From an uncultured SAR86 cluster bacterium (GTDB lineage: Bacteria; Pseudomonadota; Gammaproteobacteria; Magnimaribacterales; D2472): 64,000 nucleotides of DNA. Positions 1 to 9,089 of the stretch are shown here, in pieces. The position numbers were made by a program, and so were the translations under genes. Every line of letters begins with the position of its first letter. The stretch's first letter is position 1. A model generated the notes under the pieces. The model was given only the letters and a program-made list of their open reading frames with translations. It was not told the origin of the DNA and made no database searches. Location: assembly GCA_902557645.1 (NCBI GenBank), contig CACEAP010000003.1, positions 62,001-126,000 on the forward strand, written 5' to 3'.

Positions 1-1379
1 TAGATAAACATCAAGGCGATTCAACAATAGCTGTTTATGATTTAGGTGGAGGCACTTTTGATATATCTATAATTGAAATTTCCGATGTAGATGGAGAGCA
101 TCAATTTGAAGTTTTATCTACAAATGGAGATACATTTTTAGGTGGTGAAGATTTTGATTTAAGATTAATTGATTACTTTGTTGATCAATTTAAAGAAGAA
201 TCTGGTTTTGATTTAAAAAGCGATCCTCTTGCACTTCAAAGACTTAAAGAGGCAGCAGAAAAAGCTAAGATTGAGTTATCTTCCTCAGAGCAAACAGAAG
301 TCAATTTACCCTATATTACTGCAGATAGTACTGGCCCAAAACATTTCGTACAAAAAATAACACGTGCAAAACTCGAATCATTAGTTGAAGACTTAGTAGA
401 TAGAAGTTTAGAGCCTTTAAAGCTTGCTCTCAGTGATGCAAAGCTTGCAAAAGGAGATATTTCTGAAATTTTACTGGTTGGTGGTCAGACAAGAATGCCA
501 TTAGTACAAAAGAAAGTTAAAGAGTTTTTTGGAAAAGAGGCAAGAAAAGATCTTAATCCAGATGAAGCAGTTGCTGTAGGTGCAGCTATTCAAGGTTCTG
601 TTCTATCTGGAGATACAAAAGATATATTATTATTAGACGTTACACCATTAACATTAGGTATTGAAACTCTAGGTGGCGTTTCAACCCCTCTTATTGAGAA
701 AAATACGACTATACCAACGCAAAAGTCTCAAGTTTTTTCTACAGCTGAAGATAACCAAACTGCTGTTACAGTCCATGTTATTCAGGGTGAGAGAACCCAG
801 GCCGCTCAAAATAAATCTTTGGGACAATTTAATTTAACTGATATTCCGCCTGCTGCAAGAGGAATGCCTCAAATTGAAGTTTCTTTTGATTTAGACGCTA
901 ATGGTATTTTAAATGTATCAGCTAAAGATAAGAATTCTGGCAAGGAGCAATCAATTGTTATCAAGGCTTCTAGCGGACTAAGCGATGAAGACATCGAAAA
1001 AATGGTAAAAGATGCTGAAGCTAACGCTGAGGACGATAAGAAATTTGAAGAATTAGTTAAGACTAAAAATAATGCCGATATGTTAGTACATGCAACTAGA
1101 AAGACAGTCCAAGAATCAGATGATAAATTATCAGATGATGAAAAAGATCAAATAGAAAAAGTTGTAGTTGGTCTTGAGGAAGCTATATCTTCAGAAGATA
1201 TAAATAATATAGAAACTGCTACAAAAGCTTTAAATGATGTTTTAACACCATTAACAGATAAATTATATTCTCAAGATCAGGCGCAAGCTGAAAACCCAAC
1301 AGAAGAAGCGCCTAATGATGATGCAGAAAATACTGTTGATGCTGAGTATGAAGAAGTCAAAGAAGAAGAAAATAAATAA
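1..1379 (+). CDS. dnaK: Chaperone protein DnaK (Hsp70), 5' end outside window
   Basis: ATP-dependent Hsp70 chaperone of the cytosol that works with DnaJ and GrpE to fold and refold proteins. The reading frame is open from base 3; about the first 185 residues of the family lie upstream of the window. Visible parts are the ATPase phosphate motif [10 protein letters not shown] near the left edge, the linker-like segment [13 protein letters not shown] around base 640, the substrate-binding domain, and the acidic tail ending in EEVKEEENK, the usual DnaK C-terminus. dnaJ follows after 14 bases, the standard dnaK-dnaJ operon. The sequence looks intact. Identification is near certain. Confidence 0.97.
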   Translation, partial: DKHQGDSTIAVYDLGGGTFDISIIEISDVDGEHQFEVLSTNGDTFLGGEDFDLRLIDYFVDQFKEESGFDLKSDPLALQRLKEAAEKAKIELSSSEQTEVNLPYITADSTGPKHFVQKITRAKLESLVEDLVDRSLEPLKLALSDAKLAKGDISEILLVGGQTRMPLVQKKVKEFFGKEARKDLNPDEAVAVGAAIQGSVLSGDTKDILLLDVTPLTLGIETLGGVSTPLIEKNTTIPTQKSQVFSTAEDNQTAVTVHVIQGERTQAAQNKSLGQFNLTDIPPAARGMPQIEVSFDLDANGILNVSAKDKNSGKEQSIVIKASSGLSDEDIEKMVKDAEANAEDDKKFEELVKTKNNADMLVHATRKTVQESDDKLSDDEKDQIEKVVVGLEEAISSEDINNIETATKALNDVLTPLTDKLYSQDQAQAENPTEEAPNDDAENTVDAEYEEVKEEENK

Positions 1380-1393
1380 TTAGAGACTAGGTA

Positions 1394-2503
1394 ATGTCAA
1401 AGAGAGACTATTATGAAATTCTTGAGGTCTCTCGATCAGCATCCGCCGCTGAATTAAAAAAAGCTTTTAAGAAGAAGGCTATGAAGTATCATCCAGATAG
1501 AAATCCAGATGATGCTGCAGCAGACAAAAAATTTAAAGAATGTGCTGAAGCCTATGATGTCTTATCTGATCAACAGAAAAAGAGTGCATATGATCAATAC
1601 GGCCACGCTGGAGTCGATGGTATGGGTGGCGGACCAAATTTCAATGATATAAATGTTGGAGATATTTTTGGAGATATTTTTGGTGATGTATTTGGTACTC
1701 GATCCTCATCCAGAGGAAGGTCAAGAAGAGGCCAGGACCTTCAATACAATTTAGAATTATCCTTAAAAGAAGCTGTTCTTGGAACCCAAAAGAAAATAAA
1801 GATTCCATCTCATAAGATATGCCATGATTGCAATGGGAGCGGTGCCGCTAAGGGCTCTAGTCCAATCACTTGCATGAATTGTAATGGAACGGGCCAGGTT
1901 AGGATGCAGCAAGGTTTCTTCTCTGTTCAGCAAACGTGCTCTGTATGTTCTGGTACTGGTCAGGTTATAAAAGATAAATGTAGAACTTGTAATGGAGTGG
2001 GCGCTATAAGAGAAGAAAAGACATTATCTGTAAATATTCCTGCTGGAGTAGATAATGGAGACAAGGTTAGATTATCGGGAGAAGGAGAATGGGAAAAAAA
2101 TGGTCAGTCGGGTGATTTATATGTTGCAATAAGTGTGAAATCCAATCCTGTCTTTGAAAGAGAAGGCAGAGATTTATACATAGAAGCTCCACTTGATCTC
2201 ATGACATCTATTACTGGCGGATCTATAAAAGTTCCAACTATAGAGAACTTTATCTCACTTAAAATACCCGCTCAAACGCAAACAGGAAAAATTTTTAGAA
2301 TTAAAGGAAAGGGTGCATCTTCAGTAAGAGATAGTAGAAGAGGCGATCTTTTATGCAGAGTAATTGTTGAAACTCCATCCAATCTAGATAAGTCTCAACT
2401 AAAAGCACTCAATACGTTCACTAAGTCATTAAAAACATCTAAAAATTATCCTATTCAAGAATCATTCATAAAATCATCGTCTGATATACATAAGAGAGAC
2501 TAA
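1394..2503 (+). CDS. dnaJ: Chaperone protein DnaJ (Hsp40)
   Basis: Co-chaperone that stimulates DnaK ATP hydrolysis and delivers substrates. The 369 residues show an N-terminal J domain with the HPD motif at residues 33-35, a Gly/Phe-rich linker (about 72-105) containing the short repeat [13 protein letters not shown], and four CxxCxGxG zinc-binding modules with cysteine pairs at about 143/146, 160/163, 182/185 and 196/199. The C-terminal substrate-binding domains follow. Length is normal for a class I DnaJ. It sits 14 bases after dnaK and 7 bases before dapB, so the three are probably one transcript. Confidence 0.97.
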   Translation: MSKRDYYEILEVSRSASAAELKKAFKKKAMKYHPDRNPDDAAADKKFKECAEAYDVLSDQQKKSAYDQYGHAGVDGMGGGPNFNDINVGDIFGDIFGDVFGTRSSSRGRSRRGQDLQYNLELSLKEAVLGTQKKIKIPSHKICHDCNGSGAAKGSSPITCMNCNGTGQVRMQQGFFSVQQTCSVCSGTGQVIKDKCRTCNGVGAIREEKTLSVNIPAGVDNGDKVRLSGEGEWEKNGQSGDLYVAISVKSNPVFEREGRDLYIEAPLDLMTSITGGSIKVPTIENFISLKIPAQTQTGKIFRIKGKGASSVRDSRRGDLLCRVIVETPSNLDKSQLKALNTFTKSLKTSKNYPIQESFIKSSSDIHKRD

Positions 2504-2510
2504 TTTTTTC

Positions 2511-3182
2511 ATGACGGGAATATATATAAATGGTGCTTCTGGCAAGATGGGAAAAAATTTATTAGAAAGAATTCATTTAAATAACGATATTCAAATTTGT
2601 AAAACAATTGATATAGATTCATTAGATACTATTATTGATTTCTCAAATCCAGATTCAACTATCAAGTTACTCAAATCATTATCTAATGATAACTATGCTT
2701 TTATAATTGGTACAACGGGCTTTAATTCAGAGCAAATAAATATCATAGAGAATCATGCAAAGAACAAAAGAATATTGTTAGCACCAAACCTTAGCAAAGG
2801 TATGGCTATTATGAAAAAATCAATTAAAAAGTTTTTTTCATCTAACACAGAGAAATTTAATTGCTTAATAACTGATGTTCATCACAAAGATAAGATTGAT
2901 ACACCCTCAGGAACAGCACTAGAATTGAAAAAAATCATTATTAATAATGATGAGAATAAATTAATAAAAGATATTAAATTTAATTCTGAAAGGCGCGGTA
3001 AAGTATACGGAATTCATAAAGTTACCTTCTTTAATAAATCTCAGAAAATACAACACGGCCATCATACATTCTCAAGAAATATATATTCAGACGGTGCTAT
3101 AGAGGCATCTCACTGGATTAAAGATCAGAAGGCGGGCATATATAGTTATGAAGACTTTTTAAAATCACAAAATAATCTTTAA
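2511..3182 (+). CDS. dapB: 4-hydroxy-tetrahydrodipicolinate reductase (short form)
   Basis: NAD(P)H-dependent reductase of the diaminopimelate/lysine pathway, acting just before DapD and DapE, which lie further along in this window. The nucleotide-binding motif GASGKMG is at residues 8-14. The catalytic block is HHKDKIDTPSGTAL, with the His-His pair and Lys of the family. At 223 residues it is about 50 shorter than the E. coli enzyme (273). Most of the missing part lies between the Rossmann loop and the IDFSNPDST segment. The catalytic residues are kept, so it is probably a compact functional enzyme. It follows dnaJ by 7 bases. Confidence 0.93.
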   Translation: MTGIYINGASGKMGKNLLERIHLNNDIQICKTIDIDSLDTIIDFSNPDSTIKLLKSLSNDNYAFIIGTTGFNSEQINIIENHAKNKRILLAPNLSKGMAIMKKSIKKFFSSNTEKFNCLITDVHHKDKIDTPSGTALELKKIIINNDENKLIKDIKFNSERRGKVYGIHKVTFFNKSQKIQHGHHTFSRNIYSDGAIEASHWIKDQKAGIYSYEDFLKSQNNL

Positions 3183-3198
3183 TAATTAGCCATTTTTC

Positions 3199-3206
3199 TA
3201 TAAAAT
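3199..3206 (+). promoter_or_regulatory. Candidate -10 element of the rpsB-tsf promoter
   Basis: The AT-rich octamer TATAAAAT lies about 100 bases upstream of rpsB in the only sizeable gap of this part of the window. No strong -35 box is visible; a weak TTTAAT lies about 17 bases upstream. A promoter is expected here because the downstream operon encodes abundant translation proteins, but the exact position is inference. Confidence 0.4.
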
Positions 3207-3235
3207 ACTCAAACTTTTAACACGAAGGTCCCGAA

Positions 3236-3279
3236 CCTGCAAAGTTGGGGTGCTCTTTTTAGAGTTAACTTTGCTTAGG
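3236..3279 (+). promoter_or_regulatory. Structured rpsB leader (candidate S2 autoregulatory element)
   Basis: The 5' leader of rpsB can form a long hairpin. GCAAAGTT (3239-3246) pairs perfectly with AACTTTGC (3267-3274), CCT (3236-3238) pairs with AGG (3277-3279) across a two-base bulge, and an inner CTCT/AGAG stem (3253-3256 with 3261-3264) carries a TTTT loop. In E. coli the rpsB-tsf leader is the target of ribosomal protein S2 feedback, so this is a likely equivalent. The role is inferred from position and structure. The ribosome-binding site GGAG (3297-3300) lies downstream of the stem. Confidence 0.55.
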
Positions 3280-3307
3280 ACTGGAGAATAAACCCTGGAG
3301 AATTACA

Positions 3308-4228
3308 ATGAGTATAGTTTCAGTAAAAGACCTGCTTCATGCAGGAGTCCATTTTGGTCATCAACAAAGATTCTGGAATCCAAAGATGGATCAATATATT
3401 TTTGATACTAGAAAGAAAATTAGCATTATTAACCTTGATTTAACTCAAGAGCATTTAAGTGCAGCCGCCTCAAAGGTTGAAGATATTTGCTCAAAAGGTA
3501 ATAAAGTTTTGTTTGTAGGAACTAAGAGGTCTGCTAGTAAAACTATTAAAGAGGAGGCATCAAATATTGGTTTGCCATATATCGATAAAAGGTGGCTCGG
3601 CGGAACGTTAACTAATTGGAAGACTATTAGAGGATCAATAAGAAGATTACATGACATAGAAGATATGATTTCATCTGGAAGAATTGAAAAGCTAATTAAA
3701 AAAGAGGCTGTTGATATTCAAAAAGAATATACAAAACTTGAAGCTTGTGTTGGTGGAATTAAGGATATGAAAGGATTGCCCGATGCCCTTTTTGTTATTG
3801 ATATTAAGCATGAAAGGATTGCTGTGCTTGAAGCGCAAAAAATGGGAATACCAGTAATAGCTCTTGTAGATACAAATTCTGATCCTGATGGCATTGATAC
3901 AGTTATTCCTGGTAATGATGATGCTATAAGATCAGTAAGGTTAATCACTAAAATTATTGCTGATGCATGTGCAAGAGGTATTGAATCTTCTACAGGGTTC
4001 TCCCCAATCAGTGAAGTCAAAGAACCAAAAATAGAAACAATAAAGAAAGAAGAAAAAGCTACAAATACTATAGTCGAAATTGCTTCTGTTTCAGATGAAG
4101 CTGATGCTGAATCAGATTTAAAAGAGAATACATCTGAAGCTGAAGATAATTCTGTTGAAGATGTTACAAAAGATGAAATAGAAGAAGATATTCAAAAAGA
4201 TACAAAAGACAACAAAGACTCTGAATAA
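3308..4228 (+). CDS. rpsB: 30S ribosomal protein S2 with acidic C-terminal extension
   Basis: Small-subunit ribosomal protein S2. The N-terminal part ([41 protein letters not shown]) matches the bacterial family closely. The protein is 306 residues, about 65 longer than E. coli S2. The extra part, from about residue 230, is a low-complexity tail rich in Glu and Asp with scattered Lys. The start is supported by GGAG seven bases before the ATG. tsf follows after 27 bases, the conserved rpsB-tsf pair. Confidence 0.97.
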   Translation: MSIVSVKDLLHAGVHFGHQQRFWNPKMDQYIFDTRKKISIINLDLTQEHLSAAASKVEDICSKGNKVLFVGTKRSASKTIKEEASNIGLPYIDKRWLGGTLTNWKTIRGSIRRLHDIEDMISSGRIEKLIKKEAVDIQKEYTKLEACVGGIKDMKGLPDALFVIDIKHERIAVLEAQKMGIPVIALVDTNSDPDGIDTVIPGNDDAIRSVRLITKIIADACARGIESSTGFSPISEVKEPKIETIKKEEKATNTIVEIASVSDEADAESDLKENTSEAEDNSVEDVTKDEIEEDIQKDTKDNKDSE

Positions 4229-4255
4229 TTTTTTATTAAAGGACTATTAAATAAA

Positions 4256-5113
4256 ATGGAAATTAAAGCATCACAAGTAAAAGAACTAAGAGATATGTCA
4301 GGCGTAGCCATGATGGAATGCAAGAAAGCTCTAGTTGAATGTGAGGGTAATATCGAAAATGCCCTTGATCTTCTTAGGTCTAATAGCTCTTTAAAAGCAG
4401 AAAAGAAAGCCTCTAGAGTTGCCGCAGATGGGGTTATTAGAATTATTGCTTCAGATAATTATGCAACCATTATAGAAATTAATTCAGAAACTGATTTTGC
4501 TGCAAAAGATGCAGGTTTTATTGCTTTTGCAGATGAAGTTGCCGCATTTATTGCAAATAATAAGATTAATAATACTGAAGAGTTTTTAAATACTGAAGTA
4601 GAAGAAAAAAGATTAAGTTTAGTTCAAACTATTGGAGAGAATATCCAATTAAGAAGGATAGAAACAATAGATTTTAATAACTCTATGTCTGTAGGTTCAT
4701 ATATACATTCAGATGGCAAATTAGCCACATTGGTAGTAACAGATTCCTCTGAATCAGAACTAGCTAAGGATATAGCCATGCATATTGCTGCATCAAATCC
4801 ATTATGTAAATCTCCAGAGGATATTGATAATGAGATCTTAGAAAGAGAAAAGGCTATCTTTGAGACACAAGCAAGAGAGTCTGGAAAAGATGAATCAATA
4901 ATGGAAAAAATGGTTGAAGGCAAGGTACGAAAGTTTCTTGCTGAAGTATCACTAACATCTCAAGCTTTTATAAAGGATCCGGATATTACTGTCGGTAAAT
5001 TACTAGATGATAAGAAGACAGAAGTTATTGGTTATGTTAGATTTAAGGTTGGAGAAGGTATTGAAATTCAATCGAAGAGTTTTGCTGATGAAGTTGCTGA
5101 GCAACTAAAATAA
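4256..5113 (+). CDS. tsf: Translation elongation factor Ts
   Basis: Nucleotide exchange factor that recycles EF-Tu-GDP. The N-terminal UBA-like domain (SQVKELRDMSGVAMMECKKA, residues 6-25) and the EF-Tu-contacting motif TDFAAKD (79-85, usually TDFVAKD) are clear. The 285 residues match the usual length. An AAAGGA sequence precedes the start at a rather long spacing. It lies between rpsB and pyrH, as in E. coli. Confidence 0.97.
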   Translation: MEIKASQVKELRDMSGVAMMECKKALVECEGNIENALDLLRSNSSLKAEKKASRVAADGVIRIIASDNYATIIEINSETDFAAKDAGFIAFADEVAAFIANNKINNTEEFLNTEVEEKRLSLVQTIGENIQLRRIETIDFNNSMSVGSYIHSDGKLATLVVTDSSESELAKDIAMHIAASNPLCKSPEDIDNEILEREKAIFETQARESGKDESIMEKMVEGKVRKFLAEVSLTSQAFIKDPDITVGKLLDDKKTEVIGYVRFKVGEGIEIQSKSFADEVAEQLK

Positions 5114-5116
5114 TAT

Positions 5117-5830
5117 ATGTCTAATTTGAAGCACAAACGCCTATTAGTTAAATTTAGTGGCGAATCTGTTGCTGGTGATGATGAGCATGGTATTGATCCA
5201 AAAATACTTGATTCAATGGCTACGTCTATTAAAGATTGTAAAGATATAGATGCCGAAATAGGAATTGTTATTGGCGGAGGTAACCTATTTCGAGGAGAAA
5301 AACTTAATCAAGCTGGTATGGATAGAGTGGCTGGTGATCATATGGGGATGCTTGCTACAGTCATGAATGGGATTGCGCTAAGAGATTCTTTAGAAAGAGC
5401 TGGGGTAAAAACAAGAGTAATGTCGGCTATACCTATAGCTGGGCTAGTTGAACATTATGATAGAAGACTTGCTATTCAACTTTTAAGTGACGGCTATGTT
5501 GTCATTTTTACTGCTGGTACTGGTAATCCATTTTTTACTACAGATACTGCTGGATGTCTTAGAGCTGTAGAAATACAAGCAGATCTAATGTTAAAAGCAA
5601 CAAGAGTAAATGGAGTGTATTCAGAAGATCCAGAGGCAAATCCAAACGCTAATTTCTACCCATCTTTATCTTTTGATGAGGCTATTTCAAAAAATCTAAA
5701 AGTAATGGATGCAACTGCATTAACATTGGCACGCGATCATAAACTGCCCATAAACGTATTTAATGTAAATCAAAAAAATGCTCTAAAAGAAATTATTTGT
5801 GGAGATCATATTGGTACAATAATATCTTAA
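5117..5830 (+). CDS. pyrH: Uridylate kinase (UMP kinase)
   Basis: Phosphorylates UMP to UDP in pyrimidine nucleotide synthesis, as a hexamer of the amino acid kinase fold. Visible motifs are KFSGESVAGDD near the N-terminus, the glycine loop GGGNLFRGEKL, and TAGTGNPFFTTDTAA-like residues (here FTAGTGNPFFTTDTAG). At 237 residues the length is standard. It starts three bases after tsf without an obvious Shine-Dalgarno sequence, so translational coupling is likely. Confidence 0.97.
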   Translation: MSNLKHKRLLVKFSGESVAGDDEHGIDPKILDSMATSIKDCKDIDAEIGIVIGGGNLFRGEKLNQAGMDRVAGDHMGMLATVMNGIALRDSLERAGVKTRVMSAIPIAGLVEHYDRRLAIQLLSDGYVVIFTAGTGNPFFTTDTAGCLRAVEIQADLMLKATRVNGVYSEDPEANPNANFYPSLSFDEAISKNLKVMDATALTLARDHKLPINVFNVNQKNALKEIICGDHIGTIIS

Positions 5831-5831
5831 T

Positions 5832-6386
5832 ATGAATAATATACTTGAATCATTAAAAGAAAGAATGGGTAAATCAATTGACTCCTTAAATTCTTCATTT
5901 AATAAAATAAGAACAGGCAGGGCCAACCCTGCAATACTTGACGATGTTAAGGTAGATTATTATGGTAACTTAACTCCCTTAAATCAGACATCTAATATAA
6001 CTGTTGAAGAAAGCAGAACTCTTGTTATTTCTCCATGGGATAAAAATTTAATGCCAGAGATTGAAAAAGCTATTGCATCTTCTGATTTGGGACTTAACCC
6101 TAGTTCTTCTGGAGATATAATTAGAGTTACTATGCCATCTTTAACTGAAGAGACTAGACAAGGTTATATAAAACAAGCAAGAAATGAGGCTGAAAATTCT
6201 AGAATATCTATTCGAAATATTAGAAGAGATGCAAATAATCAGGTTAAAGATATGCAATCATCTGGTGAAATATCTGAAGATGAGATGAGACGTTCTGAGG
6301 ATATTATTCAAAAAGAAACAGATAGTTTTATTGCACTTGTAGATTCAGAATTAAAAAATAAAGAATCTGATCTCATAGAAATATAA
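5832..6386 (+). CDS. frr: Ribosome recycling factor
   Basis: Together with EF-G it splits post-termination ribosomes. The 184 residues match the family length (185 in E. coli), with the conserved stretches IRTGRANPAILD, LVISPWDKN and IRNIRRDANNQVK. It begins one base after the pyrH stop codon and lacks a clear Shine-Dalgarno sequence, so it is probably translated by coupling. The order pyrH-frr-uppS is that of most Gammaproteobacteria except that dxr lies after cdsA here. Confidence 0.97.
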   Translation: MNNILESLKERMGKSIDSLNSSFNKIRTGRANPAILDDVKVDYYGNLTPLNQTSNITVEESRTLVISPWDKNLMPEIEKAIASSDLGLNPSSSGDIIRVTMPSLTEETRQGYIKQARNEAENSRISIRNIRRDANNQVKDMQSSGEISEDEMRRSEDIIQKETDSFIALVDSELKNKESDLIEI

Positions 6387-6396
6387 ACTGACCATT

Positions 6397-7125
6397 ATGG
6401 GTCATCCCAAAATCAATACAGAATCTACATTATTAAATAATGTAGCTATTATTATGGATGGCAATGGAAGATGGGCAAAAGCTAATAAATTAAAAATTAC
6501 TCAAGGACATGAAAGAGGAGTAAGAGTTGTAAAAGAGATTGTTCAAGAGTGCGTAATTCAGAAAATTACAAGTTTAACCATTTATGCATTTAGTTCTGAG
6601 AATTGGTCTAGACCTGAAAGTGAAATTAACGGAATAAAAAAACTAATTGTTAAAGCAATATCTGATCAAGTTCCAGAGCTGATTGAAAAACGTGTTCTAC
6701 TAAATTTTTTTGGTGATATAGAAAGCTTTGGCGCAAATATAATAAAAAGAATTTCAGATGCTCAAAATAATACTTATACAAAAGATCCCTCGCTTCAACT
6801 TAATGTCGCGCTAGGCTATGGCGGTAGGAGTGATATCGTTAATACAACCAAATTTTTAGCACAAGAATTTAAGCAAGGTAATATATCTTTGGATAATATT
6901 AATGAGGATTTATTTGGAAAGGTTTCAGAAGTGCCGAATGATAAAATAGATTTAGTCATCAGAACTGGCGGTGACAAAAGGTTAAGCAATTTTTTATTAT
7001 TTCAAGCAGCATATGCTGAGATAATGTTTATTGATAAATTGTGGCCAGATTTTACAAAAGAAGATTTTATAGCATGCTTAGAATCTTTCAAGAAAGTGGA
7101 GAGAAGGTTTGGAAAAAGGATTTAA
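6397..7125 (+). CDS. uppS: Undecaprenyl diphosphate synthase (cis-prenyltransferase)
   Basis: Makes the C55 lipid carrier for peptidoglycan and LPS by adding isopentenyl diphosphate units to farnesyl diphosphate. The active-site motif IIMDGNGRWA has the catalytic Asp at residue 21. The second signature is RTGGDKRLSNFLLFQ, followed by the conserved YAEIMF and WPDF. Length (242) is typical. It overlaps the start of cdsA by 17 bases. The same pathway is fed by dxr two genes downstream. Confidence 0.96.
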   Translation: MGHPKINTESTLLNNVAIIMDGNGRWAKANKLKITQGHERGVRVVKEIVQECVIQKITSLTIYAFSSENWSRPESEINGIKKLIVKAISDQVPELIEKRVLLNFFGDIESFGANIIKRISDAQNNTYTKDPSLQLNVALGYGGRSDIVNTTKFLAQEFKQGNISLDNINEDLFGKVSEVPNDKIDLVIRTGGDKRLSNFLLFQAAYAEIMFIDKLWPDFTKEDFIACLESFKKVERRFGKRI

Positions 7126-7927
7126 ACAATCTTTAATTCGCAGGTCTTATACAGGCTTGGGAATAATTATTCCATTTCTTGCTTTAATTTATCTAGCAAA
7201 TATTTATCTAACAACAATAGTGATTGCTTCGATAGCTCTACTGAGCTTTAGAGAATGGACTAGACTTTCAAACTCAAAAACCAACATAATAGATACTGTC
7301 TCTATAATCTTATTTGCTATTGGTTGCTTCTACTATGAACTCCTTTTTTTAAAAATTTTAATTATCGCGGCATCTTCTGCTTGGATCTTGTTATCAGTAT
7401 TTTTATTATTAAATAAGTTAGATTACTTAAAATTTATGCACTTTGACTCGGCTGTAATAAAGATTTTATTAATAACTGGTTTTTTATCTAGTCTTTTAGT
7501 AATAACACAAATAGAAAATAACAATCATTTATTGCTTTTTATTGTGATTGTTAATACTGCTTTAGTAGATATTTTTGCTTATTTGATAGGCTCACGATAT
7601 GGCAAAACACCCTTGTTACAAAATATTAGTCCTAATAAAACCTTAGAAGGTTTATTAGGTGGCATATTATCTTCGATGGCATTTATTGTATTGCTATTTA
7701 TATTTTTTAATCTGAGCTCTGTCATGGCTTTAATATTATTCATTTCATCTATTTTTGCTTTTGTTGGAGATTACTCGATTAGCTATCTTAAGAGGCGCAG
7801 TAGCATTAAAGATACTGGAAATATTCTGCCAGGTCATGGTGGAATTTTAGATAGGGTAGACTCGCATCTTTCTGCTGCTACCATTTTCACGTTCTTATAT
7901 ATTTTTATACAAATATCAGGCATTTAA
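7109..7927 (+). CDS. cdsA: Phosphatidate cytidylyltransferase (CDP-diglyceride synthase)
   Basis: Inner-membrane enzyme converting phosphatidic acid and CTP to CDP-diacylglycerol for phospholipid synthesis. The protein is mostly hydrophobic with several transmembrane segments. The C-terminal family signature is nearly perfect: SYLKRRSSIKDTG followed by PGHGGILDRVDS. It is 272 residues. The start used is TTG at 7109, inside the uppS end; no in-frame ATG gives a better N-terminus. Confidence 0.95.
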   Translation: MEKGFKQSLIRRSYTGLGIIIPFLALIYLANIYLTTIVIASIALLSFREWTRLSNSKTNIIDTVSIILFAIGCFYYELLFLKILIIAASSAWILLSVFLLLNKLDYLKFMHFDSAVIKILLITGFLSSLLVITQIENNNHLLLFIVIVNTALVDIFAYLIGSRYGKTPLLQNISPNKTLEGLLGGILSSMAFIVLLFIFFNLSSVMALILFISSIFAFVGDYSISYLKRRSSIKDTGNILPGHGGILDRVDSHLSAATIFTFLYIFIQISGI

Positions 7928-9079
7928 ATGAAGAATATACTTTTATTAGGAGCAACTGGAAGTATTGGTGATAGTGTTTTAAAAGTCGTTAGGCAAAACA
8001 AAGATAGCTTAAATCTATACGGAATAGCTGCTGGAAAAAACAGCACCAAAGTTGAAGAAATTATTAAAAGTTTTTCACCTTTAAACATTTTTATTGATGA
8101 CGAAGATGCCTGTAAGGTTGTGTCTTCTAGATTTCCAAGTAAAAATATCTTTAATTCAGAAGATGAGTTGTTAAATTTAATTCAAGCTTCTGAAGTTGAT
8201 ATTGTTATTTCTGCAATTGTTGGTTTTGCTGGACTAAAAACAAGCATGATGGCTGTCAATGCAGGAAAGACTGTCTTAATTGCAAATAAAGAAAGTGTAG
8301 TTGCTGCAGGTGAGTTATTAATGTCTGCTGCAAATCTATCAGGCGCTAAAATAATACCAATAGATAGCGAACATAATGCAATTTTTCAATGCCTTCCGAT
8401 AGGTCAATCAACAGAGAGTGTTAATAAGATAATAATTACAGCATCTGGAGGACCATTCTTAGATATACCCTTATCAAAATTGTCCGATATGCCTCCTGAA
8501 GCTGCATTAAAACATCCTAAATGGAATATGGGATCTAAAATATCTATTGATTCAGCAACTTTAGTAAATAAATGTCTCGAATTAATTGAAGCAAGATATC
8601 TCTTTAATTTAAATGAAAAGTTTTTTGATCTTGTAATTCATCCTCAAAGCATTATTCACTCAGTGGTAACTTATATCGATGGATCAAGCATAGCTCAGAT
8701 GAGTAATCCAAATATGGAAGTGCCTATAGCTAATGCTTTAGGAGAAGAGTGTAGAATTCCTATTAAATATGAACCATTAAACTTTGCAGATTTAGAACTT
8801 ACATTCAAAGAATTTCCAAAGGACAGATTCCAACTTGAAAGCTTAGCAAGAGAAATATGTAATATGGGAGGTTCTTCAGGCCTAGTTTTCAATGCAGCTA
8901 ATGAAATAGCAGTTGAATCTTTTTTAAGCAAACATATTTCATTTTGTGATATTTATGAGGTTATTTATAGAACTTTTGATTCAATATCTTTGTCTAAACC
9001 ATCAGATATAGAAACTTTAAATGAATTAAACAAAGAAGCACGCATGGAAGCTCATAAGGTGATAAAATCTCTAACTTAA
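7928..9079 (+). CDS. dxr: 1-deoxy-D-xylulose 5-phosphate reductoisomerase
   Basis: First committed enzyme of the MEP isoprenoid pathway, using NADPH and a divalent metal. Visible features are the NADPH-binding GATGSIGDS (residues 8-16), ANKES, the metal/substrate block PIDSEHNAIFQCL, and HPKWNMGSKISIDSATL. It is 383 residues, slightly shorter than E. coli (398). Its ATG immediately follows the cdsA stop codon. It supplies isoprenoid precursors for uppS upstream. Confidence 0.97.
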   Translation: MKNILLLGATGSIGDSVLKVVRQNKDSLNLYGIAAGKNSTKVEEIIKSFSPLNIFIDDEDACKVVSSRFPSKNIFNSEDELLNLIQASEVDIVISAIVGFAGLKTSMMAVNAGKTVLIANKESVVAAGELLMSAANLSGAKIIPIDSEHNAIFQCLPIGQSTESVNKIIITASGGPFLDIPLSKLSDMPPEAALKHPKWNMGSKISIDSATLVNKCLELIEARYLFNLNEKFFDLVIHPQSIIHSVVTYIDGSSIAQMSNPNMEVPIANALGEECRIPIKYEPLNFADLELTFKEFPKDRFQLESLAREICNMGGSSGLVFNAANEIAVESFLSKHISFCDIYEVIYRTFDSISLSKPSDIETLNELNKEARMEAHKVIKSLT

Positions 9080-9089
9080 AATTTTCAAA

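Noticed and set aside
1655-1695. Tandem repeat in dnaJ
   Set aside because: The repeated GGAGATATTTTT-like units encode the normal Gly/Phe-rich linker of DnaJ.
3445-4020. Antisense open frames opposite rpsB and similar ones elsewhere
   Set aside because: They lie wholly within strong conserved genes, show no family motif or ribosome-binding site, and are expected by chance from codon bias.
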